Part shown: positions 1-13,044 of the stretch, piece after piece | Position numbering within the stretch: position 1 is the first letter of the stretch | Layout of the letters: the number at the start of each line of letters is the position of its first letter | NCBI GenBank assembly: GCA_963691705.1 | Contig: OY829540.1 | Coordinates: 5,470,001-5,534,000, forward strand | Reading direction: 5' to 3' | Source of the DNA: Viola odorata | Lineage: Eukaryota > Streptophyta > Magnoliopsida > Malpighiales > Violaceae | DNA length: 64,000 nt | Notes under the pieces: model-generated | What the model was told of the DNA's origin: nothing | Databases searched by the model: none | What the model saw: only the letters and a program-made list of their open reading frames with translations | Program-made: the position numbers and the translations under genes

Positions 1-384
1 AAGGCTAAAGTTGAAGAGCTAACAGGGCGAGTGGAGAGGGTGGAATTAGAGCTGGCAACTGCGAAGGCAAAGTCTTCCGAATTGAGCAGGGAACTGCTTG
101 AAAAGAATATGGAACTAGAAATAGTTCCACGGACTATTAGCTGGTACCAGGAGAAGACTTTAGGTGCTGCCGTAGATGCCTTCTTGGAGTACTATGGGGA
201 TACCAATTTCGATGATAAGCAGGCGGAGGCTATTTCTCTTATAATCAAGCAGAGGCTTAAAGCCATTGACTCAAGTCAATTCGGTGCTTCATCAAACAAT
301 GAAGGAGAAGGCGAGAACGATGGACCAGAGCCTCCTGCTCTGGAAACGTTTCCTCCATTGTGTCACACCCCCATTTCAGTTTGA
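1..384 (+). pseudogene. C-terminal fragment of a Tat/Retand accessory ORF
   Basis: Reading frame open from the window edge to a TGA at 382-384. The peptide is coiled-coil-like (ELSRELLEKNMELEIVP) followed by FLEYYGDTNF, LKAIDSSQFGASS and an acidic, proline-rich tail. The same order of motifs occurs in the ten-copy minus-strand array at 11251-20167 (ELDIVPKKISWW, FLEYYGEANF, LVAINESQFGVPSS, acidic/proline tail). It is therefore a diverged relative of that accessory ORF in the opposite orientation, probably from another element lying to the left of the window. No promoter or start is visible. It could be the end of a longer intact ORF outside the window. Function unknown. Confidence 0.7.
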
Positions 385-828
385 TCTCATACCCGTGTAT
401 GATAAAAGATCAGATTCTATGCATTTATTAACATTTAAATAAATCACACCTTTGGTTTTCGATTTCTGACATTTCTACTGTTCGTCTGCCGGAACCCTCA
501 ACTCCTTTTAGCAATAGAATTACAACTCTTAAGTCAACGATAGTTGACATAATCCTACTCCTAGTCTACTGCTGACGATTTACATAACTCTTTCTGCTCT
601 TCCCCTTTTTTCATCTTGAATTTGCAGACAACTGATCATTGCATCATTGAAACACTGGTCTCGAAACTTTGGTTGATCTGCTGCACAACCATAATCAGTC
701 ATGACGAGTCTTTACACGGCTCTCCACATACCTATGAACTCTATTATGGCAATACTTGTCGACATTCAGTGATAGACAACGCATTTCTTCCCTGTCTAGA
801 TTGTAAGAAGAAAATTTAAAGTTGTTTA
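385..828. other. Unannotated spacer
   Basis: No coding pattern, RNA gene or clear repeat seen. It probably includes the 3' flank of the accessory-ORF fragment. Confidence 0.4.
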
Positions 829-1490
829 AGTGTTGAAACATTTCTCAGAATTTTCCCAAGTTCCCATTACCTTAAGAACGCCCAACACCGGACCGAAACA
901 GAATTGTTTTGTCCAATATCCACTCACACCATAATCATGCACCATCCATGTCTGAAAACTAGTCTTGTTTGGGGTAATATGTGAAGATACAACTAGTGCC
1001 AACATCAAACGAAACATGCCACCAACTTCCCAGCTCAGTATAATCCAGTCCCGGCAATCTCTGAAAAAACTCATTGCCAACATCAAACGAAACAATGGAC
1101 TGAACAACCTCATCACACCAATGGAAAGATCCATTAAGGAAAATTGGAGGACGATGAAAATCAAGATCCAATTCTAAATAGTCTCGAGTTGCAGGATTAC
1201 AACATCCCACAATTTCTACAGAGTTGTCAGATTGGTTGTCTCCAAGAACTAAACACAAACCCAAGTTCAAAGTGTGCTCAAGCGAATCCCGGAAAGAGAT
1301 CGCCGGAACGACAAGATTTCCACCGCTAGAACCAACACCCACGACGAAACGACAATTGTTCCCCGCTTCATGAGTTGAGTGGTTGAGGTGTTCAGAAGGT
1401 GTTACTACCGATTGAGGAGTTCCAGGGTTTGGAAACGCACCTGAATCGGAGCAATGATATCACCGGAAACAGCGTCAGGATCTCTCGATC
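829..1490 (-). pseudogene. F-box / F-box-associated-domain protein pseudogene
   Basis: On the minus strand, about 1490 to 1400 encodes EILTLFPVISLLRFRCVSKP, the N-terminal F-box core that binds SKP1 in SCF ubiquitin ligases, and ends at a stop shortly after SNTF. In another frame 1342-962 gives GDNQSDNSVEIVGCCN, PIFLNGSFHWCDEVVQSIVS and FDVGNEFFQRLPG, the hallmark of F-box-associated (FBA) domains. A third frame then supplies TWMVHDYGVSGYWTKQFCFG (about 955-890), another FBA signature. At least two frameshifts, a stop and an apparent internal deletion after GCCN break the gene, and no start codon is seen. The order of pieces fits a single decayed plant F-box gene; the family assignment rests on motifs only. 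Confidence 0.75.
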
Positions 1491-4400
1491 ACCACCTATT
1501 AAACCCTAATTCCCAAATTTTTTGACCTAAAGCACGAAAACCTGCTCTTTTCCGAATGAAAGGGGATGATGCAAGTTTATGGTTTGACTGACGGGATTCC
1601 CATGTTCTACTTTGTTGGGCTTCCCTCCAAAAACATTTCATACTATAGAGTTATTACCCAAGAAAGATGATTTTTTCGAATGAAAATGAGAAAAAACAAA
1701 TGTAATTAGTAATTACAGTGATACTGTAAAAAAGAGAGTATTACAAAGTACAATTTATTTCTCTTATTTTGGTTTTATGTCATTGCAAAAGAAGAACAAA
1801 AAACGCACACACATTTTAGTAATTTAAAGTTCGAACTTAGAATTTCCGAAGTAAAAATATTGGTTCTCATTCCATTAAAGTTATAAATAGATCTCAATAA
1901 TATTAAGAGTTGACAAGTTTATCACCGTTCGATTAGAACCAATATCGTTACCCCTCATTTTGTTGTTGGTGTTTCAGTTGTGGAATATTCGTAAGAGTAT
2001 CTTGTAATCCTGTTCATAGAATTTTTAACTTGTGCATATTCTTTTCTAACCTTCAACAACTTTCCTAAAGTATTTTTAAAGTGCTCAACTTGCATTATTA
2101 TTATTATTATTATTTTAATTAACTTTCTAATCTTTAATTATTTTTATGATTTGCTTTACCTTGCACCACTCCAAGTGTCATATTTATGTGGGATTAATTA
2201 ATAAGGAATAAATAAATAATTTAATTAAGCAAGCTGACTACTTCCAATGGAAAAAGAAAAACCATCCATTAATTAAAACCTCCGACAGTGCTTAGTTTAA
2301 TCAGGTGATTACATCAATAATTACAGGTGCAATCTAGGTGGCTGATGGGCTTAGAAAATAAACAAATAAAAGAATAGAAAAAGAAAGGTCTTGCCATCCA
2401 TAATGATTTTGACCTAAAATTCTTCTTAATCTAATTAATTAGAATATACTACTATATAGTAGTATCATAGTAATTAATAAAAACAATCATTAAATATTGG
2501 ATCAACCAGCTAATCATACTTACCTTGAAACTGTTGGTAGGTAAGCTAACAATAAGGTATAGATGCACATCATCTTGAATTCTACTACATAGTTTTGTAA
2601 AATTGATTTTGTTTCATTATATCTCTCTCTCAATTAAACAGGACAAAGCACTTAATGTGCAAGTAGGTACCATTTGGTTCATGTATACATAAAGCCACAT
2701 TGACATGCTTTAAGCACTAAATTCATAGGCCATAGGGGCTTTGATTGACCAATTAAAGAGTAGTAACATGGACCTTGACTTGGTTAGGACAAGGTTAGTA
2801 TTAAGTTAATTTACCAGTCTTTTGATGGTTAAGTGTTTGGGTGCATTAAATGTCATAGATAGTACTATAATACATACCAGCATTTTTCGTGATTCAAGTT
2901 CGAGATTAAATAATGAAGAAAATCAAATCGGGAGAAAAAAAAGAAAAGATAATCGTAAAAGGTTAATTGGTCTCCGGTTCTGATTGTTAAGTTAGTTCTT
3001 GAGGATTGTTTTCTTAAATGCAGAAGACACGTATGAAAAGTATGCTCTTGAACTTGTCGGGAAAGGAAATTTAATTTTGAATAGTATTTTTTAAACTTAG
3101 AGTGCTAATAAATCTCATAATGTAATTGGAGATTCATATTTTTTTTAAACCTTCTAATTACATTAGGATTATCTTATGACGTAATTGAAGTTTCTTATCA
3201 GCGCTGAGCGCGCTTCTTTCCTCTTAAAAAAAAATTTGCTAATAATTTTTTTTGAAAAATGAGTAAAATATATGAATATATTGACTTAAAATTAAATTTA
3301 AAAATATAAATATAAAAAATTGACATGTCAAAAAAACCAAATAAATTAATAAAATTGAGTGCACAAAAATAGTGGTTTATTATTTTGATCTTGCTCGATA
3401 TTTTATCGCTAGAAAATGAATATTATTTTGATCTCGCTCAATTTTTATTTTTTTTTGGATATTTTGATTCAACTTTTTATTTTTCAATTGCAAAATGAGT
3501 GTAGAACTTAACTTTTATGCCATGTCATTTAAAAAAATATCATGTAAACATAGTCTTATGATGTATCTAAACGAAATATAACTATTTTTAAGAAAAACTA
3601 GTTAATGTAAATCAAGCGGATAAATGCAATGAATTATTTAACTTAATTACAAATGTTGTGGTTTATCGTGACACATGACATAAATGACGAGTTAAATTTT
3701 ACCCTATTTCCTAATTCTATAAAAATGATAAAAAAATGATGTGTCGATTCCTATGAGTGTGTAAGAAATGAGGGTGCAGTGGGCCTAATGGGTTTTGGAC
3801 TGGACCAGGAAGGCCACATGATCCATATGCAGGGAAAGAAAAGGGCCTGTGTTGCTAGATCCAACGGCGATGAGATGGGTCAAACAAGGTCAAAAGGGAA
3901 GTCAAACAGTACCCCTACTCGGGGGACCAAAATCCCACTCACCTATTCCTTGGAATTATTTTTGTATATTTAGACTAGTCATATGCTTACGCGGCAGCAA
4001 TGGAACGGTAAACTCCACTAATTGAGCATTTTCCTACTAATACCACGTATGATTGTCTTCACATGGATTCCAACCCAAAATTAATGCCCACATTCTTTAA
4101 TGTTATTTCGATCGATCCACCTTACATTAAACTATATTTATAACTGTATATATTTATGTATATTTAGTTATTACGTTATATTGTAAGCAAATTAAAAAAT
4201 TTATTTTTTATTAAATAGGAGATCGTTGATTCGATCTTATTTAAAATTAACAATTCTTAAAAAAAGAAAATATTATATATACTTCTAATTTATTTATTAA
4301 AATTAATTTTGTTTACGCGGTTGAGTGGTTCATATGATTAGTAAAAAGTAAAGTGGAATAGAGAAAACACAAACTAACCTCAAATCAAGTGGTAAATTAA

Positions 4401-7400
4401 GCAATTTAAGGCCGTCCAAGTGGTTTTGAAGTTTGAAGGGTAGCTATAATAGCCTTTAAAAAAGAGGAAACAAACGAAGGGTACCCCACAAAAGCAAAGT
4501 GTGTGGAAAGATAAGGAAAGGGGATTGGTAGAGCTTTCAAGTTGTGGGGTACGCTATAGCAAGTTGTGCAGGCCAAGGAACACCAACCAAATTGGTCTCC
4601 ACATGGGGCATACAATATTAAAGAGATCACCAATCATAGTACACCAAAATATTTAAACTTTTAATTACATAGGGAAGAATAATTAACAATTATAATCAAT
4701 TGTTAATTAAAGATGACGATAATGGGTGTCTTTATTTTACTAGAGTATCCAACGATGAGACTTGAGAGAGGAAAAGCATCCTCTATTTCAGGGTGTGGTG
4801 GGGGATTCCACAGCATGTCATTCGATCAACAGGAACAACCCAACTCCAACCAACCAACTAATCCTTCCTACCTCTACCCTAAATCTATTTTTATTTTTAT
4901 TTTTGAACCGCACGTAATTATTTCATACAAAAATGATCGAATTATTGACTTCTTGTATCGAATTATTTTCAACGTTCACTTGTTTTTACTGATATTTTGC
5001 TATCAACAGATAACCAGTGAACTACGTTATTGATAATTAAGTTATAACTTCACAAATTTTATTTTATTTTAAATAAAATTTAATGGATATTCATTTTTTT
5101 AAAATAAAATATTTACCGTTAACACTTTTTGTTTTATCGAATATGGGTCGATGTTTAATTTTTTATTATTAATAAAAGTGAGTAGTATTTATATATATTG
5201 AGAATCCATAAGTTTAATATTAGTCATGTAATTTCATTCACAATTTTTATTTACATAATAATTAATTTTAGGGATTAATTAGAAGAATGAAATGTTAAGT
5301 GTGAACCCATAATCCTGCTATTGAACACATAAAGTCTGATAATAATTTAAGATTATTTTTAATTTAAAAAGTATAATTACATCATTGTTTACTTAATTAA
5401 TTAATTAGTCGCCCCACTGTTTTAACTCTTCAAATGAAGCAAGAGCCGCTAATAAGGTTATCACAAGCACTCGTATATAACGACAGGTGTCAGGCAAAAA
5501 AGTGATGCACAAGAAATCTCCCTGATTGCATAATTAAGCACCCAGCCAGCAAACACACACACATCAAATTTTTGATTGGTTTGTCCTTATTCCCCTCACA
5601 TTTCTATAATCAAAACCCTAAAAAAGGATTAACACTTGGTAACACCCAGCCTAAGAATGCTTATCCACACCACTAGTTTGTAATGAATTATATTACATTT
5701 GAAGCTGACTTCAAAACTAACTAGCTCCCATTGATTTTGTGTGGAAACCGGTTAATTTAAATAGTTGGTCTAAAAAATAAACAATGTATTCAAAATATTA
5801 AAATTTAAATTTATTAAAACTCTATCTAATATCTAAAAATTAGCTCGTTCATTGAAGTACGACATTCGTTTAATAAACAAACACATCAAAATATAACATT
5901 AGTACTCCATAAGATTTGCGCAATGGTGGCCACAATCATCGTCGCCACTTACGTCGGAAAGGAAAAAGGCAGAAAAAGGTTTGCCTCTAAAAGTATGGAG
6001 CTTTGCTCCTCTAGGGTCTATTGCATAATTAATGGACACCCTTTTCAATCCAAGTTTAGACAATGAATTAGATTAATATTGAGAGAGTAGTTCACTATCA
6101 TGTATGATAATATTTAAATAAGATTAGTCTTAAAATTCGATTTTCTAAAACAATAAAACTAATATATACTTGAAAAGATTGAAAAAATATATTAACGTAT
6201 ATCATGCTATTTGGTCACCACTGGCTGGTTCTAGTAATAATCGATAACAATTCTATAGCTTCTCTTTTCACGGTTAGAAATAGTCATAGTTCATACTTAA
6301 TGAACGATCATGATTATTCAACAGGTGCTAGTTGACACTTAATAGTAACATATATTTTTCCATTTAATTATGTTTTATTTATTATATATTGTATTCATCT
6401 ACTTAAATACTAGACTAGAAGAAAAATATTTCATGCTAATATTTTTATTATCTAACTATATTCATATTTAAAAGAAAAATATTTTTAATTTTTTAATACA
6501 AATAAGCAGTCTGTTGTAAAAAAATTCCTACTTTTTGAGTGATATTAAATTATAAGTACTTACTTATAATGCTAAGTAGAGAAAAAACATACAACTTAAC
6601 CAAATAGGTAAATACTTTATGAAAAATATGTACCTCGATTAAATATTTTAATGCTATTTTTACTTGATGTTATTAAATAGAAGTAAAAAGCGGATGTCAA
6701 ACACACACTAAGCTATGATCTTTCAATATCGAATTTGAATATGAATTTGAATTAGGCGAATATATAAGAATGTGTCTAGTAAAAGTATATGTGATTATGA
6801 TGTTGATGGTTTGTAATGTTAATCTTCGCATACGTGGTAAGCTATAAACTTAATTAGTCAAAACTCAAAAGGTCAATTTACAATCTTCTAATTGACTTTA
6901 CTTTAGATTGTTGTGCCGATTTTATCAGATGCCAAAAGTTTACTATAGGTCAATTTGGAATATAAATCTTTTAATCATTTAATTAGAGAATTTATATATA
7001 TATATATATATATAGTTTTTATCTTTAGATTGACAAGTGGGTTAGCTGCAATTCAAAAATAAAATAAAATAATTAATCTATTGGCATATGGTATAATACA
7101 ATACATGCTTATAAGCTTAAAAAATGTAATCAAGAAGGAGAATATACGAGGGCGGTGTGAGTGTGGAAGGCATCTTAGCTTAGATAGATTATCCTTGTTG
7201 GGGGGACATAAATAGTGCATTAATGCATTCATTATTTTAATTAAAGTAATTTTTATTTATTTTTACTCAATTTCATGCAATGTGAAAACGTATTCTCACC
7301 CTCACATGCAACATTTAATATGCTTTCCCAATCTATCTAGAAAAGAAATTAGGAACTTTTTGATATATATAGCTAACATATTTAATTTTTAATTTTTTCC

Positions 7401-8351
7401 GTCATTTTTAGGTATCTCCTTAAAGTAAGAAATTATTCTCAGTCTTTCATGATGGTTTTCAATCAATCAAAAATTTAAAATGTAATCGATTTAGTACTCG
7501 GATGAGCGTATAGTATTTTTTAAATAATATTTTTTTTTTTGTTGGATTTTTCTTTTTTGAACAGATCGATGATTATGAATAAAATGATCCATAGATGGTT
7601 AGATGTGTATAGGGGTTTTATTTTAAGAAGAAATGAATGCGCTCTATTGCTTCAAAATGGTTTTCTTATTTCTAATTTTTGTATCAGGACACTATTTAAT
7701 TAGATATTTTTAGTTCAATTAGGTCAGATATTGCAAATGATATTTTTCGTGGTTTGACTAGGTCTTCAATTAGGTCAGATATTTTTATGGATGGTTATTT
7801 ATTGAATGCACTCATTTTGTATAAGCTGCCCACTTTGGGGATTCATCTATTTGTCTCCTACCAAAACTAGCCTGCATAATAAATAATAATTTTTTAATCA
7901 AAATAAATAATAAATTAACACATGGATAAATAATAAATAATAAATTTTAACACAGAGCCGCTTCCTAATAAAAGATTAATTCATTTTTAGCAGTCCTAAC
8001 AAAAATAGCATAATTTGCTACGATCTCAAAATTCGTGGTGAAATTGCAGGAAAAAATTAATTACATGGCAGTCAAACAGAGTGAATAATAACTATACACG
8101 TGTTATGGTTCCACACCATCCCATGACCACGTGGGACGTGATGGGTGAATAGACATTTTGAACCTTTTGTTTCTTTTCCTGGACAGTCAGCGAGATGCGA
8201 ATGGTTCGGTGGTCCTTTTTCCTGACACGTCACCGAATTGCCCGGCACTAACCATGAACTACACGTCGTGCATGTCATGTTGGGCTAAAAGTGGCACATT
8301 CGTGATATTTCATTCTTAGGTCAAAGCCAAATGAACTAAAACTATAAATTA
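1491..8351. other. AT-rich intergenic region, no gene recognised
   Basis: About 6.9 kb with no ORF showing a recognisable protein and no splice-consistent gene model. It contains simple-sequence tracts, such as an ATT-type tract near 2095-2115 and a TA tract near 6995-7013, and short imperfect palindromes. The right end abuts the TTATA target duplication of the Tat/Retand element. Old degraded transposon relics may be present but I could not delimit any. Confidence 0.5.
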
Positions 8352-8356
8352 TTATA

Positions 8357-8830
8357 TGATAATACAAATAAAGGCAATTACGATCTTTCATTCTCAACGA
8401 GGGGATTCCAATATATGTACCTCCCGATATATATCATCAACAATAACAAAGGCTATATATATATCGGCTTTACTAAGGCTCCACCATGTAAGTATACTAC
8501 TTGCATTACATGCTAGGGAAACTATCTGGTAAATGGACAGGTATCGATGACTACTTATCTAAGTGACACGTGTCTAGGGTGACACACAAGGCGAGGTTAT
8601 AAATACCCCCCTATCACCTCTTCATACACGGAGATACAAACATGCACCTACATACTGAAACTCTGTCAAAATAATTATCCACACCCGATAGTTCCCCCTC
8701 ATACTTACTTTCAACATGCTTATTGACTTGATCGTCGGAGCTTCTACCCCGGAGACCCCCTCCGACGCATTACAGGTGGCTTAGAAGGGCGAGAAAGTCC
8801 ACATCAACACGTTGAATTACAAGACAATCC
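8357..8830 (+). repeat. 5' LTR of the Tat/Retand element, 3' end truncated
   Basis: Begins TGATAATACAAATAA and aligns throughout with 22296-22778. It includes the promoter-like stretch AGGTTATAAATACCC near 8593. The last 23 bases present in the 3' LTR are absent. The sequence switches directly into integrase coding at 8831, which marks a deletion breakpoint. Many single-base differences from the 3' LTR suggest an old insertion. Confidence 0.88.
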
Positions 8831-9600
8831 TTGCCAAAAGTTATTCCAATAATAACGGCAGAAAAGGCCTGACACTTCTTCAGGTATCAAGTTATCATGC
8901 GATTCGGAATTCTCGGATCCTCATTAGTGATAATGAGACACAGTTTACCAGTGCTTATTTTCAGGAACGCTGTCGGAAATTGATAATCGAGCAAAGATTT
9001 TCTTCTGTTGCTCACCCTAAAATAAACGGTCAGACGGAAGTTACCAACCGAACCATTCTGAGCGGGGTCAAAAAGAATTTAGAAGGAGCCCAGAAAAAAT
9101 GGGTTGAAGAATTGTCGTACGTTATGTGGGCTTACCAGATGACTACCAAGACCAGTACCAGAGAAACTCCATTTGCGATAACTTATGGCACTGAAGTTGT
9201 CAGCCCAGTAGAAATAGAAGCTTTGAGTCTCCGTATAGAGTATTTCAATGAAGGACAAAATGAAGATAGACTTCGAGCTAACCTCGACCTGCTGCCAAAG
9301 TTGTGAGAACAAGGAATCCTCAAAACAATCTATTACAAATGTAAGATGGCCAAGTACCACAACTGACGTGTCAAAGAACGACTGTTGAAAGTCAGAGATT
9401 TGGTCCTACGCAACAAGAAAGCCACAGGTTAACGCATAAGGAAGCTCAGTCCCAACTGGGAAGGACCCTATCGGGTGACCAGAATTATTGAAAAATGAGC
9501 TTATCACCTAGAGGAACTTAATGGTACTCCCATACCAAACTCTTGGAATATTATAAATTTAAAATTGTATTATTCAAGGGTAGATATATTATTTGTATCC
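8831..9600 (+). pseudogene. Ty3/gypsy integrase remnant
   Basis: From 8831 the frame encodes the second half of a retroviral-type integrase core: ISDNETQFTSAYFQ carries the second catalytic Asp, and HPKINGQTEVTNRTI carries the catalytic Glu region. WVEELSYVMWAYQMTTKTST and PFAITYGTEVVSPVEI, typical of the Tat/Athila side of Ty3/gypsy, follow. The frame hits a stop at 9304-9306. Beyond it, C-terminal integrase residues remain recognisable (LSPNWEGPYRV near 9450) but are broken by more stops. The zinc-binding domain and first catalytic Asp are gone. In-frame LTR codons precede the integrase, so the upstream ATG-like starts are fortuitous. Not functional. Confidence 0.87.
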
Positions 9601-9692
9601 TCTATGTGAATAATAACACCGTGGACGTAGACTTTAACGCCGAACCACGTTAAAAAATATGCAAGTGATCTTTATTTTATGCAGATTATAAT

Positions 9693-10876
9693 GCAAAAAT
9701 CCTAAGCCCATTCCGGTCGTGCTGAATCAGATGGTGGTATGACTTAGGTACAATCAGCAAAACTCCTAAGCCCATTCTGGTCATGCTGAATCAGACGGTG
9801 GTACGGCTTAGGGGTGAACAACAAAAATCCTAAGTCCATTCTGGTCCTGTAGAATTAGACGGTGGTATGACTTAGGTACAATCAACAAAACTCCTAAGCC
9901 CATTCCGGTCCTGCTGAATCAGACGGTGGTATGGATTAGAGGTGAATGGCAAAAATCCTAAGCCCATTCCGGTCCTGCTGAATCAAACAGTGGTATGGCT
10001 TAGGTACAATCAGCAAAACTCCTACTGCTGAATTAGACGGTGGTACGACTTAGGGGTGAACAACAAAAATCCTAAACCCATTCTGGTCCTGCTGAATCAG
10101 ACGATGGTATGACTTAGGTACAATCAAAACTCCTAAGCCCATTCCGGTCTTGCTGAATCAGACGGTGGTACAACTTAGGGGTGACCAACAAAAATCCTAA
10201 GCCCATTCTGTTCCTACTGAATCAGACGATGGTATGACTTAGGTACAATCAACAAAACTCATAACCCCATTCCGGTCCTGCTGAATTAGATAGTGGTACG
10301 ACTTAGGGGTGGACAACAAAAATCCTAAGCCCATTCTGATCCTGCTGAATCAGACGGTTGTATGGCTTAGGTATAATCAGCAAAACTCCTAAGCCCATTC
10401 TGGTCCTGCTGAATTAGACAGTGGTACGACTTAGGGGTGAACAACAAAAATCCTAAGTCCATTCTGGTCCTGCTGCTGAATCAGACGGTGGTATGACTTA
10501 GGTACAATCAGCAAAACTCCTAAGCCCATTCCGGTCCTGCTGAATCAGACGGTGGTACAAATTAGGGGTGAACGGCAAAAATTCTAAGCCCATTCCGGTC
10601 CTGCTGAATCAAACGGTGGTATGACTTAGGTACAATCAGCAAAACTCCTAAGCTCATTTCGGTCCTGTTGAATCAGACGGTGGTACGACTTAGGGGTGAA
10701 CAACAAAAATCCTAATCCCATTCCGATCCTGCTGAATCAGACGGTGATATGACTTAGGTACAATCAGCAAAACTCCTAAGCCCATTCCGAATCATACGGT
10801 GGTATGGCTTAGGGGTGAACAACAAAAATCCTACGCCCATTCTGGTCCTGCTGAACAGACGATGATACAGCTTAGG
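9693..10876 (+). repeat. Tandem array of about 19 units of 62 bp in two alternating forms
   Basis: The core unit is AATCCTAAGCCCATTCCGGT, then CCTGCTGAATCAGACGGTGG, then a variant tail. Tails alternate between TATGACTTAGGTACAATCAG and TACGACTTAGGGGTGAACAA, so the true period is a dimer of about 125 bp. Most units begin with CCTAAGCC and end with GGCTTAGG or GACTTAGG, so each can form a stem of about 8 bp. The array lies directly downstream of the integrase remnant. Some units are shortened, for example near 10021 and 10780. Confidence 0.92.
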
Positions 10877-11250
10877 AATACTAATAGAGACTCAAATATA
10901 CTACAACTCAACCTCACCCATACAAGTAATCAAACAGGTTGTAAAATTTATTCTCATGTTCCTTGGAGCCTTACGGATATATGTTAGATTATCCTAACGA
11001 AAATGGAAATATTCAATCCCTTTCCTTGATATAAGTTATTTATTATTCTCTAACATTCACAGGATATCAAGCAAAAATATGTGCCATGGCCGAGTCATGT
11101 CTCTTTTATTTTTTATTTTCTGTTGGAGTATACTCTTACAATATTTTTCTATCTTTAATTTCTATTTCTGTGAAAATTAACGATGCAGGGAACTCAAACG
11201 GAATAAAAATACTTACGAATTTTTTGAAGAAGAAAATTCATTTATAAAAG
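10877..11250. other. Retroelement spacer between the two tandem arrays
   Basis: AT-rich sequence with no recognisable coding pattern. It leads into the 3' flank of the antisense accessory ORF at 11251. Confidence 0.5.
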
Positions 11251-12147
11251 CCATACGACATCTACAACAAGAAAAGTAAAACAAACTACAAGCCTAGAAA
11301 AAGAAAAGCTAAAGGTCGGGAGGAGTCAGAGGTAGTGGAGGGAGAACTTTCGGCTCTAGAGGAAGAGGGGCTTCACTTTCGTCCATCTCCTCATCATCAT
11401 CTGAACTTGACGGGACACCAAATTGGTTTTCATTAATCGCCACAAGTTTCTGATGGACGTAAGGAGCAAGCATGGCTGGACTGAAATTGGCCTCCCCATA
11501 ATACTCTAGGAAGCCATCCATCAGAGCATCCATAGTCTTCCTTTACCACCAAGAAATCTTCTTCGGAACTATGTCAAGTTCCTTTTTCTTTTCAGTTAGT
11601 TCTTGGTGCAGTACAACAGACTTCTCCTTTTCGGCCGACAACTCCTCCACCTTTGCCTTTCCGACATCCCTCTCTTGGCGTGCACTTATCAAATCTATCT
11701 TGCATTTATCCAGCGCCAGTTGTGTTCGCTCATGCAAATCGGCAACGCCGTGGGGTCTCATCCCGAAAGCTTTCATACTCACTTTTGGCTTTAGCGAACA
11801 TCATCATCTCTTTCTCTAGTTCACTGGTAACCTTCAAGATTTTTGCATCACTGTACTCCGTCATATATTGAAATTGACAGAGAGATGCGAAGATACTGTT
11901 GCGAACCTGAGCATGCTGAACATTGAGGGACATCTGTCGGAATATCTCTCTATCGGCCGGAATGGAAAACATCTTTGCCACAAGAGAAGCCATGGGCACA
12001 TTTCGGGCACTAGGTTCCGGTAACCGCAAGGACCGACAACCTTGACTCACCAAATCCCTCGGATATATTTGGTGAGTAAGTGCACCATCGGGACCTGTGC
12101 CACAAGAGAAGCCATGGGCACATTCCGGGCACTAGGTTCCGGTAACC
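11251..12147 (-). repeat. Array unit 1
   Basis: Terminal copy. Reads SPAML and, uniquely, NENQFG and LALDKCKID. Four G residues at the GTGGGGTCTC site shift the coiled-coil frame. Confidence 0.9.
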
Positions 12148-13044
12148 CCATACGACATCTACAACAAGAAAAGTAAAACAAACTACAAGCCTAGAAAAAG
12201 AAAAGCTAAAGGTCGGGAGGAGTCAGAGGTAGTGGAGGGAGAACTTTCGGCTCTAGAGGAAGAGGGGCTTCACTTTTGTCCATCTCCTCATCATCATCTG
12301 AACTTGACGGGACACCAAATTGGCTTTCATTAATCGCCACAAGTTTCTGATGGACGTAAGGAGCAAGCATGGTTGAACTGAAATTGGCCTCCCCATAATA
12401 CTCTAGGAAGCCATCCATCAGAGCATCCATAATCTTCCTCTACCACTAAGAAATCTTCTTCGGAACTATGTCAAGTTCCTTTTTCTTTTCAGTTAGTTCT
12501 TGGTGCAGTACAACAGACTTCTCCTTTTCGGCCGACAACTCCTCCACCTTTGCCTTTCCGACATCCCTCTCTTGGCGTGCACTTATCAAATCTATCTTGC
12601 ATTCATCCCGCGCCAGTTGTGTTCGCTCATGCAAATCGGCAACGCCGTGGGGTCTCATCCCGAAAGCTTTCATACTCACTTTTGGCTTTAGCGAACATCA
12701 TCATCTCTTTCTCCAGTTCACTGGTAACCTTCAAGAGTTTTGCATCACTGTACTCCGTCATATATTGAAATTGACAGAGAGATGCGAAGATACTGTTGCG
12801 AACCTGAGCATGCTGAATATTGAGGGACATCTGTCGGAATATCTCTCTATCGGCCGGAATGGAAAACATCTTTGCCACAAGAGAAGCCATGGGCACATTT
12901 CGGGCACTAGGTTCCGGTAACCCCAAGGACTGACAACCTTGACTCACCAAATCCCTCGGATATATTTGGTGAGTAAGTGCACCATCGGGACCTGTGCCAC
13001 AAGAGAAGCCATGGGCACATTCCGGGCACTAGGTTCCGGTAACC
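12148..13044 (-). repeat. Array unit 2
   Basis: Reads SSTML and MDKSEA in the 74-codon part. ARDECKID variant, with the frame broken at GTGGGGTCTC and a stop near the ISW motif. Confidence 0.9.

Noticed and set aside
4406..5033. Short ORFs in the left intergenic region
   Set aside because: AT-rich chance frames without a homologous pattern, splice sites or neighbours that fit.
2541..8351. Hidden gene in the 6.9-kb left intergenic stretch
   Set aside because: I looked for splice-linked coding blocks on both strands and found none with recognisable residues. Long T/A runs dominate.
9693..10876. CRISPR-like interpretation of the 62-bp array
   Set aside because: No unique spacers: the whole period repeats, and the setting is a plant retrotransposon. 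It is a tandem repeat.
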